From assembly GCA_030490835.1 (NCBI GenBank), contig CM059975.1, forward strand, positions 6,909,579 through 6,973,578: a DNA stretch of 64,000 nt. Direction: 5' to 3'. Source of the stretch: Annona cherimola. Lineage: Eukaryota; Streptophyta; Magnoliopsida; Magnoliales; Annonaceae. Numbering within the stretch: the stretch's first letter is position 1; each line of letters begins with the position of its first letter. Shown here one piece after another: positions 10,601 through 22,443 of this stretch. The notes under the pieces are model-generated. The model had not been told where the DNA came from. It made no database searches and saw nothing but the letters and a program-made list of their open reading frames with translations. A program made the translations under genes and the position numbers.

Positions 10601-13600
10601 CAACTAGAGCTTTGCGAGATTATAGAATGAGCCCCAAAAGAACTTGCTGAATCAAAATGATAAGTTGATGAACCATAAACAAAATGCTTTGTTTATGAAA
10701 TTTGAGTTCTTGTGCTGTGTAGGCTTTGTTAACTCTTTAGAAAAAGGGGGTCCCGGAAAATCTGTGTTGCTACCATTTTATTAACAAAATTGCAATCAAA
10801 TAAAGGCTTCTCAGACTTAGATTTGGATGATATTTCCGATCTCACAATGGGTTCTGAACGGGTTTCCAAAATTGATCATGGAACTGTTACCATCAAATTT
10901 GCATTAGAATGAGTGCTGAATGAGATATTGCTTTCAAATCCAATGATGGGTTGTATGAATTGATAGTCCCACCTTTCGAATTCACCAATGCTTTGGCTAC
11001 TTTTATAAGACTTATGACTCATAAGTTACAACCATTCATTAGAAAGTTTGTTGTAGTTTATTTTGATGACATTTTAATCTATATACCAGTTCCAAACAAG
11101 AACACTCGGCTTCTCGAGAAAAGTTTTTGAAATATTTCAAATTGAAACTTGTACATCAATTTCAAAAATGTTACTTTATGTTAGATATGTTGTGTTTTTT
11201 TTTTAATTATATATATATTTTTACGGATTTATAGTATTTGCTATTGGTCTCGCTATGGATCCCACTAAGGTAACGGCTATTAGAGATTCACCTAAACTGA
11301 CATAAATCTTTGGTAATTCCTCTCAATAAGAATTTTAGTTCCATCATGAATCTACTGTTGACTGCATGAGCACTAGTAGCACTTAATGTAGTTAGAAAGA
11401 GAATGACTTAAACTTGTGTTCTCTAACTCCCTAGTTTACAAAAGTTTTTGAGCTTGCCTATGATGCGTTGCGACTTGAATTGGTGGTGTCATTAATCAAG
11501 TACAGTGATACGAAGTGAAGGCATTCCACGTATAACCAAGAGTAAAACTATGATCATCGAGCTTAATGTATTTACAGTTATAGTGTAAATTTAGCTCTCA
11601 ACGTGCTAGATTGAATTTCCGTCAGAGTATACAATTGTTCTCAGACACTATGCTGGTGTAGAAAATAAACTTGTAGATGCTTTTGTTTGAGTTGTTGTTG
11701 CTGTTGGTTTTTTGTTTTTGTCTTTTTTTTTTCTCTTCGGGGGGTGGGGGGGGGGGGGGGGGGGGCATGTGTGTTTATCTCTTAGGGTACGTTTGGGGTT
11801 GTGGATGGAAAAAAATTGTGTTAAGGGATGGGAAAGAATATTTTGGGAATTGTGTGATTGATAGGAATGATATGAGTAAAGTCGGAATAAATAGGTATGA
11901 TGGAGGGTAGTTGGTAGGAAGAATGATTGAAATATAGGGGTAAAAGTGGAAAGATATGATTATTATTTGATGAAAGATTGTTCTCGAAATTTGTGCTTCC
12001 ACCTCATACCATCCCATTGGAAAATCAAACGTGCCCTTAGGATTTAAAAGATTGAAGGTTACAGTCCTTGTCTGGACTTTAGAATAATCTTTTATGAAAT
12101 TTAGAATCATCATCATCATCATAAGCCATTTCCCACCTAGGTGGGGTTGGCTTTTTAATATATTTTTAGAATCCATAAGAGATGTGACGGTGATTTTTAA
12201 TGGCACCGGTTGCCAGCCTGACATGCCAGCTCTCGCTTTTTTTCCGGGCTTGGGACCGACAGTAAGATAGAAACTCTTATTGGCAAGGTTCTTTTATGAA
12301 ATTTAGAATGGAAGCTGTTAATAACATCTTAATTTTGTAATTCATGGCAATAATCTTTTGTCAAATAAATTGTATCTTCCTGATACTTCATTGCATGACT
12401 TTTCTTTTGTACTTTAGAGGATGGTTGGACATTTTGAAAGAGATTAAACAATTATGCTCGTAGAGATTTTATTGGCATTATTCTTTTTGATAGAAGATTT
12501 TATTGGCATTATTTGAAGAGGAATGTTTTGAGAGTAGTATCTTAATGTTGTATTTCTCAGCTTGCTAAGGTAAGAAAAAGGAGCACATGATCATACACAC
12601 CTTTGTTTGTGCCATACACTTCCTGAAAAGATAACTGTGCAGAATTTATTCTTGGTGTTACTTGGACTTCTGGTGGACATGATTCAAATTTTGTGATAGT
12701 GGATAGATTTCCAAAATTGATTTATTTTCCTTTTTTTCTTTAAATAGTTAATGCTAAATACATTGAAAAGTTGTTTTTCTGAGAAATTATGGGACCCCAT
12801 GCATTACCTATATCCATTTTGTCGAACCAGGAAGTTATATTTTTAGAAAATTTTGTGAAAGCTTTCAAGTACAGTGTAAAGTTCTCTTCTACATTTCACC
12901 TAGAAATTGACGGAAAGTTTATAAACCATCAATGGAAGATGGGAGAATTTGCTTAGAAGCTTGGTCAGTGAACACCTTAGAGCTTAGGGATTTTGTGTTG
13001 CATATTTTGAAAATTGTTGAGAACAATGTTAATCTGTAAATTAGCAAGTCTGTTGTTTGAATTGTTCATGGTTTTTACTCTACATCCCATTGATCCTGTT
13101 ACTTCTTGATATTCGTACATCCTTTGTCTGCTGATTTCTTTGCTCAATAAATCCTTGATTTGTGTGTTGATATAAGCAGAAAATTGCATCAAACAATGAA
13201 AATTACAAGCTTATGTGGATGTAGATCTTAGGCATGAAGAATCGAGTATGGGAAATTATGTGATGGTTTGCGTGTGATGTGAAAGGTTTCTTTAGTACTC
13301 ATTTGAGAATTGCATACTAGAGCTGATGTTCCATTAAACATCACTAGAAGGATAGACACTAATGCATGTGAACTTGATTTACCGTCAGATATAGGAATTA
13401 GTTCAATTTTAGTGTGGAATATTTATTTCCTTATGGAGATACTTTTGGGGCACTTAACTACTTTAAGTTCTCCTAATTTGCACTTCTTGATCACAATCAT
13501 CAGTTTCTATTATTCCCAAAGTGGGTCCTTTCATTTTAAAGTTATTCAAATAATTTTGGGATACAATGAATTTACTTTCAAAGATGACCAATCTCAATAC

Positions 13601-16600
13601 TGCTTCATCAAATGTGTTGATCAACTAGGCAATGATGACCCATGTATTTTTGAGGTCGAACTGCAACAAATAGATCTAGGCTCTATTAAAGTAGTGCAAC
13701 ACTTGGAACTTGTGGCAAGTTCTTCCATGCACGAGGAGTTGAATCATTTAATGTGTTTTTTCATTGCAATTAGAAATGAGTTAATCAAGTCAAAAAACTA
13801 TTACATAGGAAACGGACGTGCCTTAGAAAGTGATGTTTATCTCATAAGAAAATGAGTTTACTGAGTTAAGAGTTGTCTGGTGGGGTTCACCCATACATCA
13901 AGCATTATGAACATTGGGAGGAATCTGATTTTGAGAAAGAAAACATCTTCTCTGTCTTTGTTTTCTCCCTTCCTCATCCTAGTTCATCCCAAATATCCAC
14001 CTATTTATTCTTTTGGCCCATTGGAAAATAGCTTTTGCTTGTAAACCATTTGTTGAAAACTCAGTCCTCCTTTTATTCTACACAAACCTCAGATCTGGGA
14101 GGAAAAAAGAGTTGTTTTTACCTCTAACTGACAACCTGAGAGTGAAGGCTAACAGAAACCCCTGTTAATGTTATTTGCCTCCATAGGTTCCTCTTAAATG
14201 GTCCTCATGTTGGTTTTTCAGGGCTCCAAGAAGTGGGGACCACAAAAGTCAAATAAATTTTTTGGCTCAATGTTGGGATCAAATTTCCCACTACATTGTA
14301 CAATCTACGAAGACCCACAAGTAGCACCCTCTATTTCACAGAAGGTCTTATGTAGATGTTTTTCATTGTTACAAAACCCCTCAAAATGAGGTTAGTCTTG
14401 AAATATTAGATGTCACCCTCCATATTCCAGATTCCCAAAAAAAATAAAAAAACACTATATACGAAGCAATCTCAACCTGACCTGATTTCTATGAGTCATA
14501 TGACTTGAGTGAAACCACCAGAAACTTTTCTTCAGCAATGCATGATTAATGCACTTCTTAGATCATGATTCCCATTCCAAGAACAGCAGCCAATTTCAAA
14601 ACCTTGTACCATCCAGTCCTTTACTTCATTCCCTTTCCTCCCTCTAGTCTAAACTTCAACCTAATTATAACTGTCTTGGCAAAATGTTGGGCTGAACTTG
14701 AGTTGATTACTCAGCTTGAAAGTTTAGATTATTCATGTTTACACCTTTTGGCTATGTTTGGTGGTGTGGGCACAAAAAGGTTTCTCACCCTTGCTTCCAA
14801 AATTTTGCTCACCTTTTAATGTGATATGACGTCTTAATTATCTGGGAACTTCATTTTTTCATTATTACAGGTGTGTTTGGCATCCAATAAAACTTGTCCA
14901 TCTAAAACTTTTCACCCTCTACAAGTACTGTTTTTTCTAATCATTTCTTTGCACCATACCTTACTTTTTCAACCATTTTTTCACAACGACCCATACAACT
15001 ACCTTATATATTTTTAACTTTATTCTCTTTATTTATCATTATCTCCATCATATTGCACCATTTCTCCCATTTCAAAAACTTTTATACAAAAAACTTTTCA
15101 TTCAAAAGTTTTAACCCATACCAAGCACACCCTACATTTATTTTCAACACTATTTCCTATCTTTTCATACAAAAGCTTAACTAAGTGATATAGGATGGGA
15201 AAGGGAAACAAGGGAAAGAGAGAATGCTTGATATAGATGAGGCCTCACCTTAAAATTGGGCAAATTATACTTAGCAAAACCCATATATATATATATTTAT
15301 AAAACAAACATCACTTTCCAAGGCACATATGCTTTTCCTGTATAACAAACTTGAGTTTTCTTAACCCGTTTTTACTTTGAATGAAACAGCTTGTTAAATG
15401 CTCCAACTCTCAATGTAACAACCTGAGTTCCTAAGTATCCAACTTATGCCTAGTACAAGCATATTTGAATATTTCCCAATGTGCTCCCATTAATTTTGCT
15501 TGGCTTAGAGGAATTTGTCGTTAGAGAGTTATGACAGTTGGACTGCTTTAATAGAGACAAACCTATTTGTTAAAGCTCTTTCTCAGAAATGCATGTGCGA
15601 TAAGTACCTAGCTAATCTTTCATTTGACAAGGTGGTAGCATTGAGGTTAGTCATCCATGAAAGTGTAGCCTTGTGTCCCAAAATACTTTAAATATGCTTT
15701 TGGTGAAGAGAGTAGGCTTTGGAAATACTAGTAAGTAATGATTGTGATGAAAAAGTGCAGATTATAGGAGGTTCTACAAGTAGATTAAATGGTTTAAAAG
15801 TTTCTTCATAAAGAAATAAATTTTACCCATAAAAAATTGAATAATTCTCCATATTTGAATCAAGTTTATATTTGTTAATGTCTATCCTTCTATTGATGCA
15901 AAATGGACCATTGACTCTTACATGTAATTTCTTAAAAGAGTGCTTAGGAATCTTTTAGATTGCATGCAGATCATGATACGATCTCCCACATTGACTTCTT
16001 GATTTCTGTGATTTAGGTACGTAATAAGTTTATAATTTTCATTGTTTAATGTAGTTTTTGCTTTATATCAACATGTCAATTATGAATGTGCTGATCCAAA
16101 GAATACCAAAAAACAAAAACAGAAATATTGGTTGGTAAAAGAATAAGAACAATGGGATCTTGCTGAGTAAAGCCTTCAACAACCTTGAAAAGAGGAATTT
16201 TCCATTTGATCTATTAACTGAATTGTTTTAAATAAATTCTGCAATAGGCAATACCATATCCAAGTTCATGGATGTTCACCAACCTAGCTCTTGAGTAAAT
16301 TTCTCAACTTTTTATTGATGACTTTGTTTTTCTATTAATCTGCGGTGAAACACAGAGAAAATTTCAACCTTGTACTTGCAATTTCCATAAAGTTTCCAAA
16401 AAATGACTTAAAATTCTGATATCCTAATCCAAAATGATGGATGTAGGTAATCCTTGGAGTCTCATAATTTTTTAAAAAATAACGAGTGAAACATTGATAG
16501 GTTTAGAGCAAGGAAAAGAAAAAGTCATTTTGGTTAATTTATCCATCAGTACAAAAATGAATCATTTCCTCTAAAAGTTCTTAGTAAGCTAAGAATAAAT

Positions 16601-19600
16601 TTCACACTTACATCTTTCCAAATTCCAAGTGCTGTGTGGTATACATAGATGTGTGTATAATCTCTTGTTTTTCTTCGGCCTTAACAAGCTAGTAAGTTCA
16701 AAATTGAGATAATACTCTAGACATGTCCTTCTTTGAAAACCAATAAAGTCTATCCAATGCAACTGTTATGTCTCTTTCAAATTTCCAACAATCCCTTTAG
16801 TGCCTAATTCCTAAATAAAAAATCAAGTGATGAAGTATTGCCTAACGCACAATTTAGACCATTTGAAAAGATAATTGTCCTGAATGACAAAATCAAAATG
16901 GTCTTGATAGTTTCAGTTCTGAATTTCATGTGACATTACTCTAAAATTTGGATATGGACAATACTTCTTAAATCCTTCTAATCCTGGGACATTAACACCT
17001 ATGGTTTGAAGATTAGCAACCACTTAACTGAGAGCATCTGGAAGTCTATTTCTACACGTAATGGTGTTTGAAAAAAAAATGTATACTTGTGGAGAAAATT
17101 TACTTGGCAGGTTGAGCATAAAGTTTATGGTATGTGTGTAAGCACCTTAGGATTTATGATCATAGTATGATACATATTCATGAGGTAACAAATAGTGCCT
17201 CAAGTATCCAAATGCTTGCATCATTTGGTTTCTCACTAAAGCATATGATTGAATGGCCTTCTTTATCAAGAATGCCACCAATTACAATCTTGATTCATTA
17301 CATGCAACTTCAAAAACTTTTCTAAAATTAGTGAGTTATTAAACAAGTATTTCAGTATTTTTTCATAATTTCATTAATTTTCCTGGATGCTAATGCTTGT
17401 AAACTTCCTTTTTCAAGCAATCATTAATAGGTACAATGTTGGAATTGAAATTGTCGTTAAAAATTGTCAAGCGATGAAAACTTCATCCTTCAAAAATTGT
17501 TGTGGGATAAACCCTAACAGCCATTACCTTAGAGGGTTCCACTATGTATTCATTAGTAGATACCATGACTCCAAAAAAAATCACCTTGTCCCTCACGAGG
17601 TAACACCTTTTGAGGTCAATAGATAACTTTTCAGTCTAAAGTATTTCAAATTTTTTTTTTTTCAAATGGCTTAAAAGTATTCCCCTTTGGAGCAGTTGTA
17701 GATCGAAATGTTTTTGAAATAGACTAGAACAAATTTTCCGATGAAGGGTTGTAGAATTTTGAGTCATGAATATCATGAAAGCACTTGTAGCCTTGGTCAA
17801 TCCAAAGGGTAGGACCATTCATTCATACAACTTATCTTTGGATTTGAAAGTAGTCTTCCATTGGCCACCTATTATATTGTGGATTTGATGGTAATCATTT
17901 TGAAGATTGATCTTGGAGAACCATTGTGAATCCAGCCATGAGATCTAGCATATCATCCAATCTAGTCTTGAGAAATATTTGACTGTAATTTGTTAATTGC
18001 ACACACTTTCTTCGAAGTCTATCTTTCTTAGAAGTTAACAAAGCCGACATTACATAATGACCCAAACTCTCATGAATAAACTCTATTTTTTCATCTAGAT
18101 GGAGGCTACTGCCCCAGTCTAGGTTTGAACTTGAATCTCTTATGCGCACACACTCATGTCAACTACTTGGTCTTTCAGATGTTGACAACTTCTTTATTAA
18201 TAGTTCATCACATTGTCATTTCAATTTGACATACTCTTTGGGGTTTGTCCTTTAATAAGGCTAATTTGGTTGCTGAGATCTTGGAATCAAGCTAATGACA
18301 TCTCGGATGCTCCTCATTGGTAGAAATAATTAGGTAATTTGTTTGTAACCATATCTTTTAACTTTTTCAGCAATACACCCATTGACAATTGGCATTGGAT
18401 TTTTCAAAAACCATGAAATAAAATAATGCTTCCTCTCCATTTTCAAATGCTTGTTTGGTTCAAATATGTAAGGGCCTTTTGACTAGTTGATCAACAGAGA
18501 TACGTCATCCTGAGATCTATCCTTTTTGTATGGATTAGTTGATTTTTTAATATGATAGAAACCTTAGATTGTGCTTGATTATATATGTTTGGTATTTTAT
18601 AATGAGTTATGTTCAAATATATAGTTAAAGGTGACCAAGTAAAATGTTTGTTATGTGTAAACATCCAACTAAATCTTATTTGAGTACTTACCCATAGGGA
18701 TTGGAACCGAAATCTCTCATTTATGCCTAAAAAGTAGTCAAGCTACCTGATATGACTGCAGACGTGGCTTGCATTTTAATTTTATCTTTTGCAATGCGGA
18801 TTTGAAACTATGTTTATGGAACTGCATCCATCACTGCATATCTTGCACATTGTTTCTCTCCACTTGTAAGTATTGATGAAAAATGTTAGCATGTTGCCAA
18901 CCACTGGTTTCAAATGGAGTGGTAAAAGTCCAACATACGACATTTAATTGCTGCTAACTGTCAAAGCTATGGTCTTCGTCAAATCATTTGCAGATGGTTC
19001 ATAAAAAAATATGAGCACAGTAGTCTATGTTTTCACCTTCCTAAAATTCTTCTTGATGAATGCTTATGATTAAGGTATGATTTGAACACAGATGCCGCAT
19101 GACCTTTACTTGTACATATTGTTATCATTTCCAACCTGAACTAGAAGCTGTTAAATAGGATTATTACTACCTCTAAAAATTGTAACTGTAAATGGCTATT
19201 GGAAAGATATAGACTTAAATGCAGTTGTGTTTACGTTTGTTTTCCTTTCTTGGGATAAACATTAGTGGAAAATTTATGAAACTTTTCCAATTCTAAGGCT
19301 TTATGATAAACTTACTTGTACACTGTCAGGGGAATTGTTCTTCCTGCACATAATATTTGAAAGAGAAGTCCTCAACTTTGTTAAGATATTCAATCATGTC
19401 AGATGTACGTTTTCTTAAATTCATCCATTTTCCAACAATTGTTCTTTTTGTAATATGGGAGGAGAACTTTTGTTAATTCATTTTTTATCCAGTCCAGGTG
19501 GTGAAGAGTAATTTTACCAAACATTCTATGTTGTATTCCTTGCCAATAACATTCAATTCACCCTACTTATTTTGCATTGGAAATATGATGCATTGGTTAT

Positions 19601-21948
19601 TAGACATGCTATACCAATCATAAGAAATCTTCTCTGTCTGCCAACAAATCTAAGAAAACATTAGGGTCTAACTTTCTCTCATAGCTTTGGGCATCAAGCC
19701 ATCAACTTTGACTACCTTGGGAACTTCTTCACCCTCAGTTGAGCATGAAATGTTATAACGTGAAATTTAAATTTATGCTTGCATGTTAACCAGAGATGTA
19801 AGAAATAACCATAATGATGCACAGGCAGTCCTGTAATAGTGTAGAACTGCAATGCTTATGCACATTCTTTTTATCCGCACATTGTTGATCGAAGATGTCA
19901 TAGGACAAGTTTTTTCACTATGATAACAAAGAATTTCCTTTGTTCTTGCTAAATGAGTGCGTCCCATGATTGCCACCATTAATTTTTCTGTTGTTTTGAT
20001 GGTTTTAATTTGCATAAAGGAAACAGGACCTCTTATTGTTGACTAGATTGAGATATTAAAAGTTGTAAATTTTTTTTTTGGGTTGTGGAAACAGATAATC
20101 ATGTTGCCCATGTAATCTGTGGTCAGTGCCGTACAATGCTCGTGTATCCTTATGGAGCACCATCAGTTAAATGTGCTGTATGTCAATATATTACAAACAC
20201 AGGGGTAAGTGTATTCTTTATGAGAAAGCATTTGTTGCTAATACTTACAAAGCATAGTGTTATATATGGTCATACACACTACCTATTGAGCAAGGCTTTT
20301 GCTTACCTTGTAAGGGCCACATGCTGAGAATTTTAATAATCAGATGATCCTTGCCATTGATTGGTTGATTTTGTTGTAAACTTCCTATCTGGTTGTGATT
20401 CTTAGCAGAAGTATCAGTTTGCTAGATCCAGGGGCTTGTTCTAGATGGACAAAACATGTGTAGTCTGCATAAAACATGTCGGAAACATGTGTAGTTCCTG
20501 GTGATAATGTTATTGTAATGCCTCAACCTCAATCCAATGTGAAGTATGTATCCTTTAGGGCCTCAGGAGTCAGCCCCACTAAATTCCACTGACATGTTGA
20601 GCTCGAGTATCTACTGAGCCAAAGACAATACTTACACATTGGGCCGGGGTTGGGGGATTGTTATGTTATTCCTATATTCTGCCCAAATCACAGTGATTTT
20701 TCTTTGAATCCTTTCCCCTTTTATTTGGTTTCTTATTTCAGATTGTCTAATCAAATGTTTAGCACTAGATTATGATTTATACCCCAGGCATTGTTCTTGG
20801 CAGATGACTAACAACACGAGAGTGCCAATTACTGTAAATAGACCTAATGGAGCTGTGGCCTCATCCATGCCATCTACTTCAGCGGTATGTTTGAAGTGTC
20901 TTATGCTGTAACAGTAGGGTTGGGCTTGCTGATACAAGCTGGTCATTATGTGAGCCTCTTCTAGCACAGCGTGTCTTAGGGCTTGGTTACTGGTCAGGTG
21001 GTAATCCATACAAGAAAATCTACGAGATGGGACAGAACGTGTTATGATATCTTAAATTCAAACCATCTGTTTCCCATGCAGCTGATTTACCTGATGAACC
21101 AGTCAAGCCATTCTCTGCTGTATCACATGAACAGTTGACTTTTAGGATTAGTTTGGATCTCAAATCTTACTCTTATGAGCAGCTGGACATTTATTATTTC
21201 ACTAGACATGTAATTTTGAGTGGAAGTGAGTGATATTGCTGTTGGGAAGCTTACATTTTTAGCTAAATTGGATTAATGCAGCCTATGCCGCTTGCACACA
21301 ACCAAACTGTTGTCGTTGAGAACCCTATGACGGTTGATGAAAGCGGCAAACTGGTGAGTTCGTCTTTCTTCTTTCTTCTTTCTTCCTTTTTTTTCCTGCA
21401 ATTTGATATGCAATTTGTCTACTGTAGTTACCTTTTTTGTACTTTGCCTCACTGTTGGCCAGATACTGATGAGTGATGAGTAATACACTTACAAGGAGCA
21501 TTCAGGCTAGATGTTATGTGAATCTGCCATGATGTTGCCTGAGAATTGGTCACCCAAGTTGTCAAGCATGCTTACATGAGAAAATGTGGAATTCAAGAGT
21601 CCACAACAAGCTCAGTTGCACAATGCAAACTGTTTGCATGCCATACTGTTGCCTAGATGCTAGTGTCATCAGGCCAGATACCACATGGATCTGCCATCCA
21701 AATGATGTGACCTTAGTAACTGGCGACCCAAATTGTCCAGTACGCTCACATGAGAATGCATGGCCTGTGGATGATTTGAGTTGCTTTATTTCCCATTGGC
21801 TGGAAGGATACAGTTATTGATAATTCTCTCAAATAGCTGTAAGCATGATGAAGCTTTGGAAAAACATTATATCCCTAACTGGGTATCATGTCTCCGTCTG
21901 AAACAGGTGAGCAATGTGGTTGTTGGAGTTACAACAGAGAAGAAATGA
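7644..21948 (+). CDS. LSD1: LSD1-type zinc-finger protein (LSD1/LOL family)
   Basis: Six coding exons: 7644-7755, 7903-8013, 20095-20204, 20804-20884, 21282-21353 and 21907-21948. All junctions are GT-AG and keep frame, giving 175 residues. There are three LSD1-type C2C2 fingers of the form CxxCxxxLxYxxGAxxVxCxxC, with cysteines at about 7/10/25/28, 46/49/64/67 and 83/86/101/104, each finger on its own exon. The C-terminus contains [18 protein letters not shown] and VGVTTEKK, which closely resembles the end of Arabidopsis LSD1 as I know it. Family knowledge: LSD1 is a nuclear/cytoplasmic zinc-finger protein that restrains superoxide-dependent cell death and interacts with bZIP10 and metacaspase. 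Start choice: the ATG follows an acceptor AG by two bases, and MQxQLVC is the usual family start. The odd feature is a 12-kb intron between fingers 2 and 3. If the first coding intron were retained, translation would stop three codons later (GYN*). Orthology to LSD1 rather than a LOL paralogue is inferred from the tail. Confidence 0.93.
8236..8457. mobile_element. MITE, TTA target duplication
   Basis: The left end is GGGCCCGTTTGGAC and the right end, on the other strand, is GGGCTCCTTTGAAC (11 of 14 match). TTA flanks both sides (8233-8235 and 8458-8460). It is 222 bp, with no coding capacity, and related in ends and internal words to the element at 546-784. A PIF/Harbinger-like MITE is the best guess from the 3-bp duplication. 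Confidence 0.7.
9393..9667. mobile_element. MITE of the GGGTGTGTTTGG family inside gypsy
   Basis: The ends are AAATGTATTTGG and CCAAACACACCC, with a perfect 3-bp ATA duplication at 9390-9392 and 9668-9670. It is 275 bp, non-coding, with the family core (GTGATATGATAGGGGTAATGGTGAG-like). It is inserted in the gypsy element between the zinc knuckle and the protease/RT remains, so it is younger than that element. Confidence 0.82.
9713..9993. mobile_element. MITE of the GGGTGTGTTTGG family inside gypsy
   Basis: The left end is GGGTGTGTTTGGGAAT and the right end ATTGCCAAACAAACCC. A perfect ATA duplication lies at 9710-9712 and 9994-9996. It is 281 bp, only 45 bp from the previous copy and in the same orientation. 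Confidence 0.85.
11746..11765 (+). repeat. Poly-G tract (20 G)
   Basis: Twenty consecutive G, preceded by six G and a T (11739-11745). It sits in a T-rich stretch just before the MITE at 11785. It could form a G-quadruplex, or be partly a sequencing or assembly artefact of a homopolymer. Confidence 0.9.
11785..12036. mobile_element. MITE, TTA duplication, GGGTACGTTTGG ends
   Basis: The left end is GGGTACGTTTGG. The right end TCAAACGTGCCC is its near-perfect complement. TTA flanks both sides (11782-11784 and 12037-12039). It is 252 bp and its open frames are not protein-like. A probable PIF/Harbinger-type MITE, related in ends and interior to the sequence at 22444-22696. Confidence 0.82.
12108..12289 (-). 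mobile_element. RTE-type short retroposon with 20-bp target duplication
   Basis: A 182-bp insert flanked by perfect 20-bp direct repeats TCTTTTATGAAATTTAGAAT at 12088-12107 and 12290-12309. Read on the minus strand, it starts with a part containing GTCGGTCCCAAGCCCGG and ends with CCCACCTAGGTGGGAAATGGC and a (TGATGA)n tail. The same 3' end, including the (CAT)n tract and CATTTCCCACCTAGGTG, occurs in the RTE LINE fragment at 60174-60780. It is therefore an internally deleted RTE copy or a SINE using RTE machinery. Confidence 0.88.
13434..13930 (+). repeat. Unidentified dispersed segment, copy 2 of 3
   Basis: It follows the gypsy integrase C-terminus in the same long open frame (13310-13855). 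The conceptual peptide includes [18 protein letters not shown] and DVYLIRK. It is homologous to 2280-2870 and, in its last part, to the minus strand of 15290-15425. I do not recognise a domain. It may be the post-integrase 3' region of this gypsy family, or a captured host fragment. Confidence 0.5.
13931..14868. other. Intron segment without recognised feature
   Basis: T-rich and C-rich unique-looking sequence between gypsy remains and the next MITE. The open frames at 14198-14389 and 14565-14819 show no domain or codon signature I recognise. Confidence 0.4.
14869..15132. mobile_element. MITE of the GGGTGTGTTTGG family
   Basis: The ends are AGGTGTGTTTGG and CCAAGCACACCC, with a perfect 3-bp TAC duplication (14866-14868 and 15133-15135). 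It is 264 bp, and the interior is in the reverse orientation to the copies at 9393 and 9713. Confidence 0.85.
15290..15425 (-). repeat. Unidentified dispersed segment, copy 3 of 3 (partial)
   Basis: The minus strand matches the 3' portions of 2280-2870 and 13434-13930 (GGAAAAGCATATGTGCCTTGGAAAGTGATG-like tract followed by AAAATGAG). It lies on the 3' side of the minus-strand gypsy remains, as copy 2 does for the plus-strand one. Confidence 0.5.
15426..18150 (-). mobile_element. Decayed Ty3/gypsy retrotransposon, minus strand
   Basis: On the minus strand an RT segment reads [17 protein letters not shown] (about 17770-17850), matching the conserved VMPFGLTNAPATFM block. Next come a frame-shifted FDDILIY-like part, VIFFGVMVS near 17560 and [10 protein letters not shown] near 17530, an RT/RNase H junction. 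Near 16500-16560 an integrase-like [14 protein letters not shown] is readable. Many stops make it non-functional. No LTRs were identified. It faces the plus-strand gypsy at 8890-13433 in the same intron. Confidence 0.7.
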
Positions 21949-22443
21949 GACTACTCGGTTCACCATTCTTGTAGCATATGCTATTTGTAATCTTCAGAGG
22001 CTATGGACGTTCACTTTTCTTTTGTTTCTTGTATATTTCAACTTAGCGGGGGCAAGAAATGTTGGTTGTCTTTAGGAAAAAAAATTGATGCATACCTTTG
22101 ATTGATGTTTCCCACATTTGAGGAAGGACTGGTCTGTTTTGCGAAGTTCTCAAAATTATGGAATACTACCTTCTGTGTTTTGTCCGGAATTTGTTGCGTT
22201 TATCAGTTGGCCCATGATGGTATTTCCATTCCAGTTGCTGGATGAAACAATCTTCTCTGGTGTATTTCATATATTGCCAACATGGGAGGTACAAATAAAG
22301 CTGGAAATCCTTCTGTAATTAGAACCATCGCACCCAAGCGTAGTACTTGGTATCATGCCATTTCTCATTCTCAGAATTTTATTTACTGCAGTCGGTTTTC
22401 AACTTCCCGTCAATGGTGCACACAACCAGAACAATGTCTCCGC

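Larger units (their letters stand above)
8890..13433 (+). mobile_element. Decayed Ty3/gypsy retrotransposon, plus strand
   Basis: Ordered pol remains are readable despite many stops. There is a gag zinc knuckle [13 protein letters not shown] (9124-9168), then a protease-to-RT linker like [16 protein letters not shown] (about 10160-10210). RT pieces follow: [16 protein letters not shown] near 10485, and YFDDILIY within about 11060-11085. An RT/RNase H boundary like [16 protein letters not shown] lies near 11250, and [13 protein letters not shown] near 11640. Integrase pieces are [21 protein letters not shown] (about 12655-12715), [16 protein letters not shown] (about 12890) and the C-terminal [20 protein letters not shown] (about 13340-13400). 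It is interrupted by MITEs at 9393, 9713 and 11785 and by the RTE retroposon at 12108. LTRs were not delimited. It is not functional. Confidence 0.82.
8014..20094 (+). other. 12.1-kb intron of the LSD1-like gene, transposon-filled
   Basis: The donor AGAG|GTACAT at 8013/8014 and the acceptor TGGAAACAG|AT at 20094/20095 join codons in phase 1 (Arg-Asp). The intron contains two decayed Ty3/gypsy elements of opposite orientation, five or more MITEs, an RTE-derived retroposon and a poly-G run. About 18150-20080 shows no recognised element. The open frames at 19773-20015, 17134-17325 and 17387-17626 look like chance or element remains. Confidence 0.85.

Noticed and set aside
13310..13855. 181-codon open frame as a host gene
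   Set aside because: Its first third is clearly a gypsy integrase C-terminus ([15 protein letters not shown]), so the frame belongs to transposon remains.
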